Below, in pieces: positions 1 to 9,337 of a stretch of DNA of 64,000 nucleotides. This DNA comes from Paenibacillus zeisoli. GTDB lineage: Bacteria; Bacillota; Bacilli; Paenibacillales; Paenibacillaceae. How positions within the stretch are numbered: the stretch's first letter is position 1; each line of letters starts with the position of its first letter. Under the pieces are notes generated by a model. It saw only the letters and a program-made list of their open reading frames with translations, did not search any database and was not told where the DNA came from. The stretch is from positions 938,915 to 1,002,914 of the forward strand of contig NZ_RZNX01000001.1 in the NCBI RefSeq assembly GCF_003994465.1, given 5' to 3'. The translations under genes and the position numbers were made by a program.

Positions 1-133
1 CAGGGACGGCAAGCGATCCAACCGCCAAAGTCACAAAACGCCGTCTCTTCCACTCCAACGTTAGTCCGCCAGGGTGTCCAGAGGGCAGAGCCCTTGGGGC
101 CCTCCCTTGGAAGGGAGGGTTTGGGTGGGTTCG
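1..133. repeat. Copy 1 of a 133-bp intergenic direct repeat
   Basis: This GC-rich block recurs at 263-395 with the same length and only scattered differences; the offset is 262 bases. It contains three nested inverted repeats in order: a short GGGC/GCCC hairpin near base 83, a GGGCCC palindrome near 98, and a hairpin with 9-bp arms (CCCTCCCTT and AAGGGAGGG) and a 2-base loop near 100-119. It ends in GTTCG. The copy may start before the window. No protein is supported here. The function is unknown; dispersed intergenic repeats of this look are common in Firmicutes. Confidence 0.85.
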
Positions 134-262
134 CAACAGTAAAGCGTGCCCCAAAGTGGCGACAAGCGACACCCCGCACCCAATTAACTCCCCAACTCCC
201 ACAGCCGCTCCATAGCGACTTTCCCAGGTAACAAAGTCCCGCCTAGCAGACAGCGGGTCCCG

Positions 263-395
263 CAGGGATGGCAAGCGATCCAACCGCCAAAGTCACAAAG
301 CGCCGTCTCTGCCACCCCCTACGTTCCTCCGCAGGGTGTCCAGAGGGCAAAGCCCTTGGGGCCCTCCCTTGGAAGGGAGGGTTTGGGTGGGTTCG
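263..395. repeat. Copy 2 of the 133-bp intergenic direct repeat
   Basis: This is the second copy, in the same orientation as 1-133, and it ends 6 bases before the priA stop codon. The palindromic right half is almost unchanged between the copies, while the segment around 310-332 differs more, which suggests selection or gene conversion on the hairpin part. On the minus strand it lies immediately downstream of priA and could affect transcript ends, although neither hairpin is followed by a U-run. The spacer 134-262 is non-coding and shows nothing else recognisable. Confidence 0.85.
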
Positions 396-401
396 AAAGC
401 C

Positions 402-2960
402 TTACATTAGCATCTGTGGATCCACATCAATACTAATTTGCAGTGAAGCATCCTTCAAGTGCTCCAGCGTCAAGTTGCTGACATCCCGCACCAGCTGAAC
501 CGCATCCATCGCTCCCCGGTACTTCACCATACACTGGAACCGGTAGCGGTTCTTGATTCTCGGAATAGGCGAAGCGATCGGCCCTAGAATATCAAAGGCA
601 TCTGAGGTGAAGCGGTCAAGTCCGCCAAACCAGCCCTTTTGCTGGGCCTTCCCTCTAAGATCACTAACAAAGTTTTCAGCCATCCGCACAAGAATCTGCA
701 GATTCTCATGGGTCATGGTAACCAGAATAAGCCTGCAGTAAGGCGGATATCCCAGAGTCCTACGGTGCTTCAGCTCATCCCGTACAAAAGATAAATAATC
801 ATGCCGGCTGGCATGGATAATGGAATAATGATCGGGGGTATAGGACTGGACGAACACCTCTCCTGGAAGGTGGTGCCTGCCTGCACGTCCCGCCACCTGA
901 GTCAGCAGCTGGAATGTTTTCTCCGCCGCCCTGAAATCCGGAAAGTTCAGTGAGCTATCCGCAGCGATCACCCCAACCAGGGTGACGTCAGGAAAATCAA
1001 GCCCTTTGGCAACCATCTGGGTACCCAACAGGACATCCGCTTTTTTCTCCCGAAAAGCATTCAGCAATTTCTCATGCGACCCCTTCTCTACCGTCGTATC
1101 GACGTCCATCCGAATCACCCGGATTCCGGGGAAAAGCTTCGCAAGCTCACCCTCAACCCGCTGCGTACCGGTTCCGAAATAACGGATATGCTCACTGCCG
1201 CACTCCGGACATACGGAAGGGGCGGGCTCGGAATAGCCGCAATAATGACAGCGCAGGTTATTAGATTTCTGATGGTAAGTAAGGGAGATATCACATTCGG
1301 GACAACCTGCGACATAACCACAGGTCCGGCACATCACAAAGGTAGAGAAGCCCCGCCGGTTCAGGAACAATACGGTCTGTTCCCCGCGTTCCATCCTTGC
1401 CACAATACCCTGATGCAGATCACGGCTGAACATGGACCGGTTCCCATCCTTCAGTTCCTCACGCATATCTACAATCCTAACCACAGGCAATTCGCTTCCT
1501 GCTGGCCTCATCTTCATTTCAAGCAGAACTGGAGCAAAATCATCGCTAGCCTGCGACCTTGCCGCATGATAGCTTTCAAGTGAAGGAGTTGCAGAACCCA
1601 GGATCACAACAGCATCATGCTGTGCAGCCCGTCTGACAGACACATTCCGAGCATGATACTTCGGCGTCTCCTCCTGCTTATAAGAAGTTTCATGCTCCTC
1701 ATCCATAACAATAAGACCTAAATTGGGAAAAGGCGCAAACACAGCAGAACGGGCACCAACTGCAACCTCCACTTTACCTTCACGGATTTTGCGCCATTCA
1801 TCATAACGTTCTCCGCCGGACAAGCGGCTGTGCAGCACAGCTACCTTGTCACCAAATCTCCCTTTGAACCGCTCGACCATCTGCGGAGTAAGGGAGATTT
1901 CAGGTACAAGAACAATCGCCTGCCGGCCCTCGGAAATACATCGCTGAATCGCCTGCAGATACACCTCGGTCTTACCGCTGCCTGTCACGCCATGCAGGAG
2001 GAATACACCGTGCTCATGACTGTCCAGCCGCCCCGCTATATGGTCAAAAGCTACCTGCTGCTCTGGTGTTAACGTCAGCGGAGCCGTAGGCTTGAAGCGG
2101 CGATCCTTATAGGGATCACGGAACACTTCAACATCCTCGATCACGGCGAAGCCTTTCTCCGCCAGCTTCTTCACCGTCCCCGCCGTAACGCCGAGGGTTG
2201 TCAGAAGCTCCTGCATCCCGATCGGAATCTGTACCTCAAGCAGGAAAGCAAGCACTTCTCGCTGCCTGCGAGCCTGTGCGGTGAAAGAAGCTAGTGCTTC
2301 CTCTGCTTCTTCACCAGCTACCGCTGCAGAAACGGTTTTTACCGTTTTGATTCGGAGCTTATCCTTGATCGCCTGGCTCTCGGTGAGCACGCCGCGCTTC
2401 ATCAATCCTTTAATCATCGCCCCGCGGCCGGGATATCTTGCATCCAGATGAGTGAAGGTTACTGGCCCTGCGGCCTTAACGTATTCAATAATTTCAGATT
2501 CTTCAGCAGGCTGCAGCAGCGACAATGAGAAAAGGCCTTCCGTCCCCGTTCCGTCCTCAACTGAACCCTCCGACTCCCCCTCTGGACGTTCATCCGGCTC
2601 AGCGTAGCTGATGTAGCGCTCAGCCTTCCCTTTGAGGGCCGAAGGAATCATCGCCTGAAGAGAAGAAATGGTGCTGCACGCATATTCCCGGCTCATCCAC
2701 TCCGCAAGCTCTACAAGATCCGGCGGAAGCGGCGGAAGGTGATCAAGCAGCTCCTGGATCTTTTTCATTCTGGACCTGTCCAGGCTTGACTCGTGTTCCA
2801 GAGAGATCACGAACCCCTGCACAGTTCGCCGTCCAAAAGGAACAGCAACCCGGCTCCCTACCTCAATCCAGTCACGCATGCTTTCAGGTATCAAATAATC
2901 AAAAGGCCGGTCTGTCTCCCTGCTCGGAACATCTACGATAACCTTGGCAATGGTATACAT
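402..2960 (-). CDS. priA: Primosomal protein N' (replication restart helicase PriA)
   Basis: PriA is a 3'-5' superfamily 2 DNA helicase that recognises stalled forks and reloads the replicative helicase. The 852-residue product shows an N-terminal DNA-binding region, Walker A GVTGSGKTEVYL, the DEEH box in VMDEEHET, and a zinc-binding insert with paired cysteines (CRTCGY, CPECD, CHYCGY, CPECG). Its length is slightly above the B. subtilis protein because of an acidic, low-complexity stretch around residues 125-145. The start overlaps the coaBC stop by one base (TAATG), so the two are translationally coupled. It is the last gene of the yicC-to-priA block. The family call is certain. Confidence 0.98.
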   Translation of the reverse strand: MYTIAKVIVDVPSRETDRPFDYLIPESMRDWIEVGSRVAVPFGRRTVQGFVISLEHESSLDRSRMKKIQELLDHLPPLPPDLVELAEWMSREYACSTISSLQAMIPSALKGKAERYISYAEPDERPEGESEGSVEDGTGTEGLFSLSLLQPAEESEIIEYVKAAGPVTFTHLDARYPGRGAMIKGLMKRGVLTESQAIKDKLRIKTVKTVSAAVAGEEAEEALASFTAQARRQREVLAFLLEVQIPIGMQELLTTLGVTAGTVKKLAEKGFAVIEDVEVFRDPYKDRRFKPTAPLTLTPEQQVAFDHIAGRLDSHEHGVFLLHGVTGSGKTEVYLQAIQRCISEGRQAIVLVPEISLTPQMVERFKGRFGDKVAVLHSRLSGGERYDEWRKIREGKVEVAVGARSAVFAPFPNLGLIVMDEEHETSYKQEETPKYHARNVSVRRAAQHDAVVILGSATPSLESYHAARSQASDDFAPVLLEMKMRPAGSELPVVRIVDMREELKDGNRSMFSRDLHQGIVARMERGEQTVLFLNRRGFSTFVMCRTCGYVAGCPECDISLTYHQKSNNLRCHYCGYSEPAPSVCPECGSEHIRYFGTGTQRVEGELAKLFPGIRVIRMDVDTTVEKGSHEKLLNAFREKKADVLLGTQMVAKGLDFPDVTLVGVIAADSSLNFPDFRAAEKTFQLLTQVAGRAGRHHLPGEVFVQSYTPDHYSIIHASRHDYLSFVRDELKHRRTLGYPPYCRLILVTMTHENLQILVRMAENFVSDLRGKAQQKGWFGGLDRFTSDAFDILGPIASPIPRIKNRYRFQCMVKYRGAMDAVQLVRDVSNLTLEHLKDASLQISIDVDPQMLM

Positions 2961-4180
2961 TAATCTAACGCTCCGGCTAGCCGTTCCGCAGCCAGCTCCA
3001 TGATACGCAGCGCCGCCATTTCTTTAGACATTAGCGGTAGTGCTTCTACTAGCCCGCTGCTGTCAAATATACTAACTACATTCGTATCTGTTCCAAAACC
3101 GGCTCCTTCTTGAGTCACATCATTAGCAACTAGCAGATCACAATTTTTGCGTCTCAGCTTATCCATGGCGTACTTATCCAAATCATTCGTCTCCGCCGCA
3201 AACCCAATCAGGAACTGAGTCGTCTTCATCCGTCCAAGGCTTTCCAGAATATCTACGGTCTTCACGAGCTCCAGCGACATTTGGTCCCCACTTTTCTTGA
3301 TCTTGCGGTCAAACTGCTCTTTAGGCCGATAATCAGCCACTGCAGCAGCTTTCACGACGATGTCTGCCGTCTCCCACACTTCCTGAAGGGCATCATACAT
3401 GTCTTGAGCTGACTCCACACGAGTATGGGGAATCCCTTGCGGCGGGGACGCTTGAGTGCTGCCCATAATCAAATGAACATCTGCTCCCAGGTCACGTGCC
3501 GCAGCAGCGATAGCGAAGCCCATTTTGCCAGAGGAATCATTTGTAATATATCGAACCGGATCAATGCGCTCTACCGTGGCCCCAGCCGTAACGATCACCC
3601 TACGGCCTTTCAAAGGCTTGGAAGACAATCTCATCTGTCTATCAAAAAAAGCCTCTACAATCCGAACCAGACTTTCCGGTTCCTCCATCCGCCCTTTGCC
3701 CACGTAGCCGCAGGCCAGCAGGCCTTCGCCCGGTTCAGCCATCATCACGCCACGGGCAGCAAGGTCCGCTAAATTACGGACCACGGTAGGATGCTGATAC
3801 ATATGAACATTCATGGCCGGAGCGAGCATAATCGGTGCCTCTGTAGCCAGCAGCGTGGTGGACAGCATATCATCCGCGATACCCACTGACATTTTGGCGA
3901 TAATATTGGCCGTAGCCGGAGCCACCAGCACCAGATCAGCCCAGTCAGCAAGATCGATATGCGAGATAACGGCAGGATCCTTCTCATCAAAAGTATCCGT
4001 GTAGACTGGCCCGCGCGACAAGGCCTGCAGGGTAAGCTCCGTGATGAATTTTGTAGCCGATTCGGTCATGATCACTTTCACTTCCGCACCGCTCTGCACC
4101 AGCTTGCTGCATAGCGAAGCCGCTTTGAAGGCGGCTATTCCCCCGCTTACGCCAAGCAGAATCTTCTTGCCGGTTAACAT
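2960..4180 (-). CDS. coaBC: Bifunctional phosphopantothenoylcysteine decarboxylase / phosphopantothenate-cysteine ligase
   Basis: CoaBC performs two consecutive steps of coenzyme A synthesis: the CoaB domain joins cysteine to 4'-phosphopantothenate and the CoaC domain decarboxylates the product with FMN. In the 406-residue protein the N-terminal flavoprotein part has GGIAAFKA, the PAMNVHMY segment and the active-site flap [10 protein letters not shown]. The C-terminal ligase part begins near residue 190 with the nucleotide-binding segment [15 protein letters not shown] and has AAAVADYRP. It overlaps priA by one base. A terminator-like hairpin separates it from rpoZ upstream, so expression may partly depend on read-through. 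Confidence 0.98.
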   Translation of the reverse strand: MLTGKKILLGVSGGIAAFKAASLCSKLVQSGAEVKVIMTESATKFITELTLQALSRGPVYTDTFDEKDPAVISHIDLADWADLVLVAPATANIIAKMSVGIADDMLSTTLLATEAPIMLAPAMNVHMYQHPTVVRNLADLAARGVMMAEPGEGLLACGYVGKGRMEEPESLVRIVEAFFDRQMRLSSKPLKGRRVIVTAGATVERIDPVRYITNDSSGKMGFAIAAAARDLGADVHLIMGSTQASPPQGIPHTRVESAQDMYDALQEVWETADIVVKAAAVADYRPKEQFDRKIKKSGDQMSLELVKTVDILESLGRMKTTQFLIGFAAETNDLDKYAMDKLRRKNCDLLVANDVTQEGAGFGTDTNVVSIFDSSGLVEALPLMSKEMAALRIMELAAERLAGALD

Positions 4181-4210
4181 CCTAATCCCTCGCTCTCCTT
4201 ACATATAGAA

Positions 4211-4234
4211 AAAAATAACAACCTTGCGGTTGTT
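4211..4234 (-). terminator. Terminator-like hairpin between rpoZ and coaBC
   Basis: On the minus strand, AACAACC and GGTTGTT form a 7-bp stem closed by a GCAA tetraloop and followed by ATTTTTTT. It lies 24 bases after the rpoZ stop and 30 bases before the coaBC start. It may act as a partial (attenuating) terminator inside the block, reducing coaBC-priA transcription relative to rpoZ. Confidence 0.7.
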
Positions 4235-4257
4235 GGAAGCGGCCCGAAGGCCAGTCA

Positions 4258-4488
4258 TTATTTGTCTAGTTTATCCAATTCCGCCAGGTTCTGACCGTCC
4301 CGCTTGATGCGAACGTAGTCACCATAGATTTCTTCCAGCGCAACACCAACTTGCTTGTGAGATTTGGCCTGTTTGAGATCGGTTCCTTCTCCCTCTCTGA
4401 GTTGTCTTGCTCTACGTGAAGCTGCGACTACTAACGAATATTTGCTGTCTACTTTCTCCAGCATTTTATCAATCGATGGATATAACAT
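4258..4488 (-). CDS. rpoZ: RNA polymerase omega subunit
   Basis: Omega is the small RNA polymerase subunit that helps fold and assemble the beta-prime subunit. The 76-residue product has the conserved start MLYPSIDKMLEKVDSKYSLV followed by the ASRRARQL helix and a short acidic-basic tail, as expected for a Firmicute omega. It sits between gmk (55-base gap) and coaBC, exactly as in B. subtilis. The ATG is preceded by a GGTGTCCC-type region on the coding strand rather than a textbook AGGAGG, but the N-terminus matches the family. Confidence 0.96.
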   Translation of the reverse strand: MLYPSIDKMLEKVDSKYSLVVAASRRARQLREGEGTDLKQAKSHKQVGVALEEIYGDYVRIKRDGQNLAELDKLDK

Positions 4489-4543
4489 TACGGGACACCT
4501 CTTCTTTCGGGCTGGTTATGTATATACGCCCGGTCTATTGGTC

Positions 4544-5116
4544 TTACTTTCTCACTTTACAATGTTCGGCGATAATAATAGATTCTATTCTCTTGCATGC
4601 CAGATCAATCTGATCATTAACCACTGCGTAATCATAATACTCAAGCAGATTGATTTCGTCCAGAGCAACAGACATCCGGTGGTCAATGGTCGCCTGATTC
4701 TCCGTACCGCGTCCCTGAATCCGATCCTTCAGCTCTTCAAGAGAAGGGGGGAGCAGGAATACAAATACACCGTCCGGGAATTTCTCTTTCACTTTAAGTG
4801 CACCCTGAACTTCGATTTCAAGAATAATATCCTTGCCGCTGTTGATGGTCTCTTCCACAAAGTCACGCGGAGTGCCGTAGAAGTTATCGACATATTGGGC
4901 ATGCTCCAGCAGCTGATCGTTCTCGATCATACTCAGGAACTGCTCCCGGCTTTTGAAAAAATAATTCACTCCGTGCTCTTCACCGATCCTCGGTTGACGC
5001 GTAGTTGCGGATACGGAATATACAAGTTCCGGTACCCGCTTGCGGAGTGCGCTGCATACTGTTCCTTTACCGACACCAGATGGGCCGGACAATACAATTA
5101 GTAACCCTTTTGACAT
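4544..5116 (-). CDS. gmk: Guanylate kinase
   Basis: Guanylate kinase phosphorylates GMP to GDP with ATP and is also a target of (p)ppGpp in Firmicutes. The open frame extends to 5233, but the start [14 protein letters not shown] at 5116 is preferred: GGAGAG precedes it by 4 bases, and the longer frame would overlap remA by about 100 bases. The resulting 190 residues are normal for the family. The P-loop GPSGVGKGT and the GMP-binding segment ([11 protein letters not shown]) are intact. The remA stop is 13 bases upstream. Confidence 0.97.
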   Translation of the reverse strand: MSKGLLIVLSGPSGVGKGTVCSALRKRVPELVYSVSATTRQPRIGEEHGVNYFFKSREQFLSMIENDQLLEHAQYVDNFYGTPRDFVEETINSGKDIILEIEVQGALKVKEKFPDGVFVFLLPPSLEELKDRIQGRGTENQATIDHRMSVALDEINLLEYYDYAVVNDQIDLACKRIESIIIAEHCKVRK

Positions 5117-5129
5117 TGTTCTCTCCATA

Positions 5130-5390
5130 TCATTCGTCGTTGTCATCATCTTTCGTGGACAGACGGTGCGCAACCGTCTCCGGCTGAACAGCCGACAGGA
5201 TAACGTGATCACTGTCAGTAATAATGACTGCACGCGTCCGGCGTCCGTAGGTAGCGTCGATCAGCATATGCCGATCTCTTGCTTCTTGAATAATCCGCTT
5301 GATCGGTGCAGATTCCGGACTAACAATAGAAATAATCCGATTAGCTGATACGATATTCCCAAAACCGATATTAATGAGTTTAATCGCCAT
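5130..5390 (-). CDS. remA: Extracellular matrix regulator RemA (DUF370)
   Basis: RemA is a small DNA-binding protein that activates biofilm matrix and osmoprotection genes in B. subtilis. From the start [12 protein letters not shown] at 5390 it has 86 residues, close to the 89 of B. subtilis, and it carries the conserved segments [15 protein letters not shown] and [12 protein letters not shown] almost unchanged. An upstream in-frame ATG at 5423 would add 11 residues, but AGGGGG lies about 11 bases before 5390. Its position between yicC and gmk is the standard Firmicute arrangement. Confidence 0.96.
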   Translation of the reverse strand: MAIKLINIGFGNIVSANRIISIVSPESAPIKRIIQEARDRHMLIDATYGRRTRAVIITDSDHVILSAVQPETVAHRLSTKDDDNDE

Positions 5391-5444
5391 CTTCAGGTTA
5401 ATCCCCCTATTTACTTGACTCATTTAGGTCGAAATGAATCTTCG

Positions 5445-6332
5445 TCATTCCATATTCGCCGCTTGTTCGCGAATTTTCTCCAGCTCCGCTTTCATTTCGA
5501 CAACACGGTTCACTAGAGCCAAATGATTGGCCTTGGACCCAATCGTATTTACTTCCCGGTTCATTTCCTGAATGAGAAAATCCAGTTTCCGTCCAATTGG
5601 TTCACGGGTATGAAGCAGCTCTCTGCACTGTTCAAAATGACTGCCCAATCGGGTCAGCTCTTCATCAACATTGGACCGATCTGCAAAAATCGCCACTTCC
5701 ATGCTGAAACGCTGTTCATCCATGGTTCCGTCAAGAAGTTCGGAGACCCTCTGCTTTAACCGGTTACGGTAATCTCCTACCACCGTTGGCGCAAGCTGAG
5801 TAAGCTCGGCATGGAACTCCTCCAGCTTGGACAGGCGATCCTCCAAATCCTTCGTCAGGTGGAGGCCTTCCTTCTCCCGCATCTTGATCAGCCCTGATAA
5901 GGCCTGCTCCAGACCGGTCTTGAGAACCTTCTCCCAGTCTTCGTCTGGATGAAGGCTCGCTGGCAGAGCATCTTCACTAACAAGCACATCTGGCATGGTC
6001 AGAAGCTGATGAGCAGTTAGGGAACTGTCAACGCCAAGCTGCTCTCCAAGCTGACGGGCTGCATCCAGATAAGCTTTAGCTGCGGAAGTGTTCACTACAA
6101 AGGGTCTGGAAGACTCATCTTCCTTCTCCTTATTGATATAGACATCAATCCGTCCCCGCTTGATATGACGCTGTACAATACGTTTCAATTCATCCTCATA
6201 GCAAGTCCATTCCCGAGGCATGCGGAGCACAATCTCGGAATAACGATGATTGACTGATTTAATTTCAAATTGTATCACATAGCCGCCAAAATGCTGGGCG
6301 GACTGACCGAATCCGGTCATACTGAATGACAT
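5445..6332 (-). CDS. yicC: YicC/YloC family endoribonuclease-type protein
   Basis: YicC-family proteins are endoribonucleases; E. coli YicC acts on a small RNA, and the B. subtilis member is YloC. The 295-residue product starts with the family signature MSFSMTGFG and ends with the conserved C-terminal segment DFLIQEMNREVNTIGSKAN. The frame opens three codons earlier, but 6332 gives the canonical N-terminus. It lies 35 bases after the yitJ stop with no terminator between them, so it may be co-transcribed with yitJ as well as with remA downstream. Confidence 0.95.
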   Translation of the reverse strand: MSFSMTGFGQSAQHFGGYVIQFEIKSVNHRYSEIVLRMPREWTCYEDELKRIVQRHIKRGRIDVYINKEKEDESSRPFVVNTSAAKAYLDAARQLGEQLGVDSSLTAHQLLTMPDVLVSEDALPASLHPDEDWEKVLKTGLEQALSGLIKMREKEGLHLTKDLEDRLSKLEEFHAELTQLAPTVVGDYRNRLKQRVSELLDGTMDEQRFSMEVAIFADRSNVDEELTRLGSHFEQCRELLHTREPIGRKLDFLIQEMNREVNTIGSKANHLALVNRVVEMKAELEKIREQAANME

Positions 6333-6367
6333 CGGCATCACATCCGTTACACTATTGTAATTGATAA

Positions 6368-8263
6368 TTATGAGTGAAACAAGTGGGCCCCGCGCTCTTT
6401 CGACTTCTCTTTTACGTATTTTGTCAAGGTCGCTGTCATCTCATAAAACATGAAAGGGGTCATTAAATAAATTCCATTAAAGTGGTCCATGGCTGCATCG
6501 AGCAGTTCCTTGGCGATCTCAACGCCAACCCGCCGACCTTCTTCACCCTGGAGTCCTTCCATGCGGCTGCGCACAGAGTCGGACAGCTGAATTCCCGGCA
6601 CTTCATTATGCAGGTATTCTGCATTCTTCCCACTGGCCAGCGGCATAATTCCGAGGAAGATCGGAACATCCAAATGTGCGGTTGCTTCTTTAATAGAAGC
6701 AATCAACTTCACATCATATACGGGCTGGGTCATAATATAGTCGGCTCCGGAAGCAATCTTCTTCTCCAGGCGCTGAACCGCCTTATCCAGATGCTTCACG
6801 TTAGGATTAAATGCTGCCCCTACAACAAAGTTTGCTTTTTGCTTAAGCGGCTTACCCGAGAAGGCAATACCATCATTGAGCTGTTTGATCATCCTAATAA
6901 TCTCGAAGGAAGTCATGTCATACACAGAGCTTGCCCCAGGCAAATCGCCAAATCTAGCAGGATCTCCGGTGACCGCAAGCACGTGGTCGATCCCCAGCGC
7001 ATCAAATCCCATTAAGTGGGACTGCGTCCCAATTAGATTACGATCCCGGCAGGCAATATGAATCAGTGGACGCAGACCTGTTTCGGTAAGAACCAGGTGA
7101 CCCAAAGCCATATTACTCATACGTGTAACCGCCAGTGAATTGTCCGCCAGTGTAAGGGCATCAACTCCCACCTCTTTCAGAGCAGACGCTCCTTCCATGA
7201 ACTTGGTAATATCCAGATCACGTGGTGGATCAAGCTCTACAATAATGGTATGACGTTCCTTGACAAGATCTACGATGGAGGGTCCTTCAGGCCGTCCGCC
7301 CGGCACTTCGCGTTCTTCGGCAGCATGTTCAGCCACAATCACTGGCACTGATTCATGGGAGAGCAGCGATGTCTCAGGTAAAGATACCGGTGTATAATTC
7401 TTCAAAGCTGCTGCCACTGCAGCAATATGATCCGGGGTTGTCCCGCAGCATCCCCCAATCAGACGCGCTCCAAGATCCGCGAAGGAAATGGCGCTCTGTC
7501 CGAAGTATTCGGGAGTTGCCCCGTAAATATATTCACCGTCCACGTAATCAGCAAGACCCGCATTCGGATAGACGGATAAAGGAAGATCAAGAGGTCCGTT
7601 CAACCTGCTCATTACACCCATGATCCCTTTAGGACCCGAGTGACAGTTGAAGCCGAGAACATCGGCTCCTTCTTGGCGTAGAATGGAGAAGGCATCTATA
7701 ATAGAATAGCCATCCGTCGTTCTCCCGATATCATCCACTGCAAATTGGCAGATCACAGGGGTGTCACTGCTCTTCCGGACAATATCTTGTGCGATCCGCA
7801 TTTCATCCAAATCAAAGAACGTCTCTAGAAGTATTCCATCTACCTGTTCCTCAAGGAGAGCCGATATTTGCTGTTCATAGTAACGTCTTAGCTCTTTATT
7901 AGATACATTTATACGTTTGCCGCCACGGATCGAGCCTACCGTTCCGATTACATATTTGTTCTCGCCGGCCGCCTGACGTGCAATACGAACGGCAGCACGG
8001 TTAATTTCCTCTACCTTACTCTCAAGCCCGAATTTAGATAGTTTATAGTAATTGGCTGAGAAAGTGTTCGTCTCGAGCACTTGTGCTCCTGCATCCGAGT
8101 ATTGTCTATGAATATCCCCGATTACCTCAGGGCGGATCAAATTCAGCTCTTCAAAAGAGATCCCCACTGGAAATCCCAGCTGATACAAATAAGTTCCCAT
8201 TGCCCCGTCACCGATCAGAACTTCTCTACTAAGCCTTGCCCGTAACTCCAATTCCGGTTTCAT
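6368..8263 (-). CDS. yitJ: Bifunctional homocysteine S-methyltransferase / methylenetetrahydrofolate reductase
   Basis: This 631-residue enzyme fuses two activities of methionine synthesis. Residues about 1-300 form a homocysteine methyltransferase barrel (GDGAMGTYLYQLG; zinc ligands Cys in GFNCHSG and the pair in GGCCGTTPDHI). From about residue 340 the protein is a MetF-like flavin enzyme reducing methylene-THF (IVELDPPRDLD, ITGDPARFGD). The length is close to the B. subtilis YitJ (about 612). A strong GGAGG lies 7 bases before the ATG. The dapF terminator ends about 110 bases upstream, so a separate promoter is expected in 8264-8370; no S-box riboswitch fits there. Confidence 0.96.
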   Translation of the reverse strand: MKPELELRARLSREVLIGDGAMGTYLYQLGFPVGISFEELNLIRPEVIGDIHRQYSDAGAQVLETNTFSANYYKLSKFGLESKVEEINRAAVRIARQAAGENKYVIGTVGSIRGGKRINVSNKELRRYYEQQISALLEEQVDGILLETFFDLDEMRIAQDIVRKSSDTPVICQFAVDDIGRTTDGYSIIDAFSILRQEGADVLGFNCHSGPKGIMGVMSRLNGPLDLPLSVYPNAGLADYVDGEYIYGATPEYFGQSAISFADLGARLIGGCCGTTPDHIAAVAAALKNYTPVSLPETSLLSHESVPVIVAEHAAEEREVPGGRPEGPSIVDLVKERHTIIVELDPPRDLDITKFMEGASALKEVGVDALTLADNSLAVTRMSNMALGHLVLTETGLRPLIHIACRDRNLIGTQSHLMGFDALGIDHVLAVTGDPARFGDLPGASSVYDMTSFEIIRMIKQLNDGIAFSGKPLKQKANFVVGAAFNPNVKHLDKAVQRLEKKIASGADYIMTQPVYDVKLIASIKEATAHLDVPIFLGIMPLASGKNAEYLHNEVPGIQLSDSVRSRMEGLQGEEGRRVGVEIAKELLDAAMDHFNGIYLMTPFMFYEMTATLTKYVKEKSKERGAHLFHS

Positions 8264-8370
8264 TTAAGCATCCTCCAACCTATTGCGGAACACGTTCCTC
8301 TTAATATTCACTATAATGTAACATAAATCAGGCAGGATGATAAGGTTAACCCACCGTAAGTCCGGAATAC

Positions 8371-8406
8371 AAATAAAGGCAGCCTCTCTAAGAGAAAGGC
8401 TGCCTT
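8371..8406 (-). terminator. Terminator downstream of dapF
   Basis: On the minus strand, a hairpin with 10-bp arms (AAGGCAGCCT and AGGCTGCCTT) is followed by TATTTG. It starts 27 bases after the dapF stop. It separates dapF from yitJ. Confidence 0.88.
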
Positions 8407-8432
8407 ATTGAACCCTAAGCACTCAGTGAGCC

Positions 8433-9269
8433 TTAGGCTTCTATAGTTCCCTGGTAGACCGCAGCCGCAGGCCCGGTCATATAGACATGGTTGTCTTCCT
8501 CATTCCACTCAATATAGAGATCTCCACCTTTGAGACCGATCCACGCCGCCCGATCGGTCAGCCCATTCAGCACAGAGGATACCAGAGTTGCACAAGCACC
8601 TGTACCACAGGCCAGCGTCGGGCCGGCACCTCGTTCCCACACCCGCATCTCGACACGATCACGGGAAGTAACTGTAGCGAACTCCACATTAATTTTCCGG
8701 GGGAAATACGGATGAACTTCCAGCTTCGGCCCCCAGGTCCCCAGATCGAAATTAGGGGCATCTTCAACATAAATGACACAGTGAGGGTTACCCATAGAAA
8801 CGGCTGTGAAATTGAATTCACGTCCATCCGCTTCGATCGGACGGTCCAGTACCGGATTGCCTTCAAGCGTGGTTGGAACTGCAAGACCGTCCAGAATCGG
8901 CTCGCCCATGTCCACCCTAACGGTCTGAACCACACCATTCTCGACCTTCAGACTAACCGGCTGCACGCCAGCTCCCAGCGTCTCAATCGTAATACTCTCT
9001 TTATCCGTTAATTTATGATCATACACATATTTGGCCACACAGCGAATGGCGTTCCCGCACTGCTCGGCTTCAGAGCCGTCGGAGTTAATAATCCGCATCC
9101 GGAAGTCCGCTTTCTCGGATGGCAGAATGAATACCAGCCCATCCCCACCTACGCCGAAGAAGCGGTCGCACCATTTCACTGCGAGGTCACTCACATTATC
9201 CGGCAAAGCCTGGTGTCCATGGAAGACCAGAAAGTCATTGCCGAGTCCATGCATTTTTGTAAATTCCAT
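8433..9269 (-). CDS. dapF: Diaminopimelate epimerase
   Basis: DapF converts LL- to meso-diaminopimelate for lysine synthesis and for the peptidoglycan cross-link. The 278-residue product carries both catalytic cysteines in their motifs: ECGNAIRC-type (EQCGNAIRCVAKYV) and ACGTGACATLV. The N-terminus EFTKMHGLGNDFLV is the family signature. It is followed by a clear terminator. The upstream ATPase gene ends 68 bases before the start with no terminator seen, so read-through from it is possible. Confidence 0.98.
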   Translation of the reverse strand: MEFTKMHGLGNDFLVFHGHQALPDNVSDLAVKWCDRFFGVGGDGLVFILPSEKADFRMRIINSDGSEAEQCGNAIRCVAKYVYDHKLTDKESITIETLGAGVQPVSLKVENGVVQTVRVDMGEPILDGLAVPTTLEGNPVLDRPIEADGREFNFTAVSMGNPHCVIYVEDAPNFDLGTWGPKLEVHPYFPRKINVEFATVTSRDRVEMRVWERGAGPTLACGTGACATLVSSVLNGLTDRAAWIGLKGGDLYIEWNEEDNHVYMTGPAAAVYQGTIEA

Positions 9270-9337
9270 AGCTATCCCTCTCTTTATCTCTCTTATGTAA
9301 TAAGTCTATATTTTCGAGAGAGGAAAAGCTATTCATT

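Noticed and set aside
1..401. CRISPR array from repeated blocks
   Set aside because: There are only two copies, each of 133 bp and separated by a 129-base spacer, and no cas genes are nearby.
4364..5101. Plus-strand frame of 245 codons
   Set aside because: It lies antisense to rpoZ and gmk, has no ribosome binding site or family match, and reflects the codon use of the real genes.
8264..8432. SAM riboswitch expected before yitJ
   Set aside because: The available leader is short, contains no S-box core and no terminator of its own; only the dapF terminator is there.
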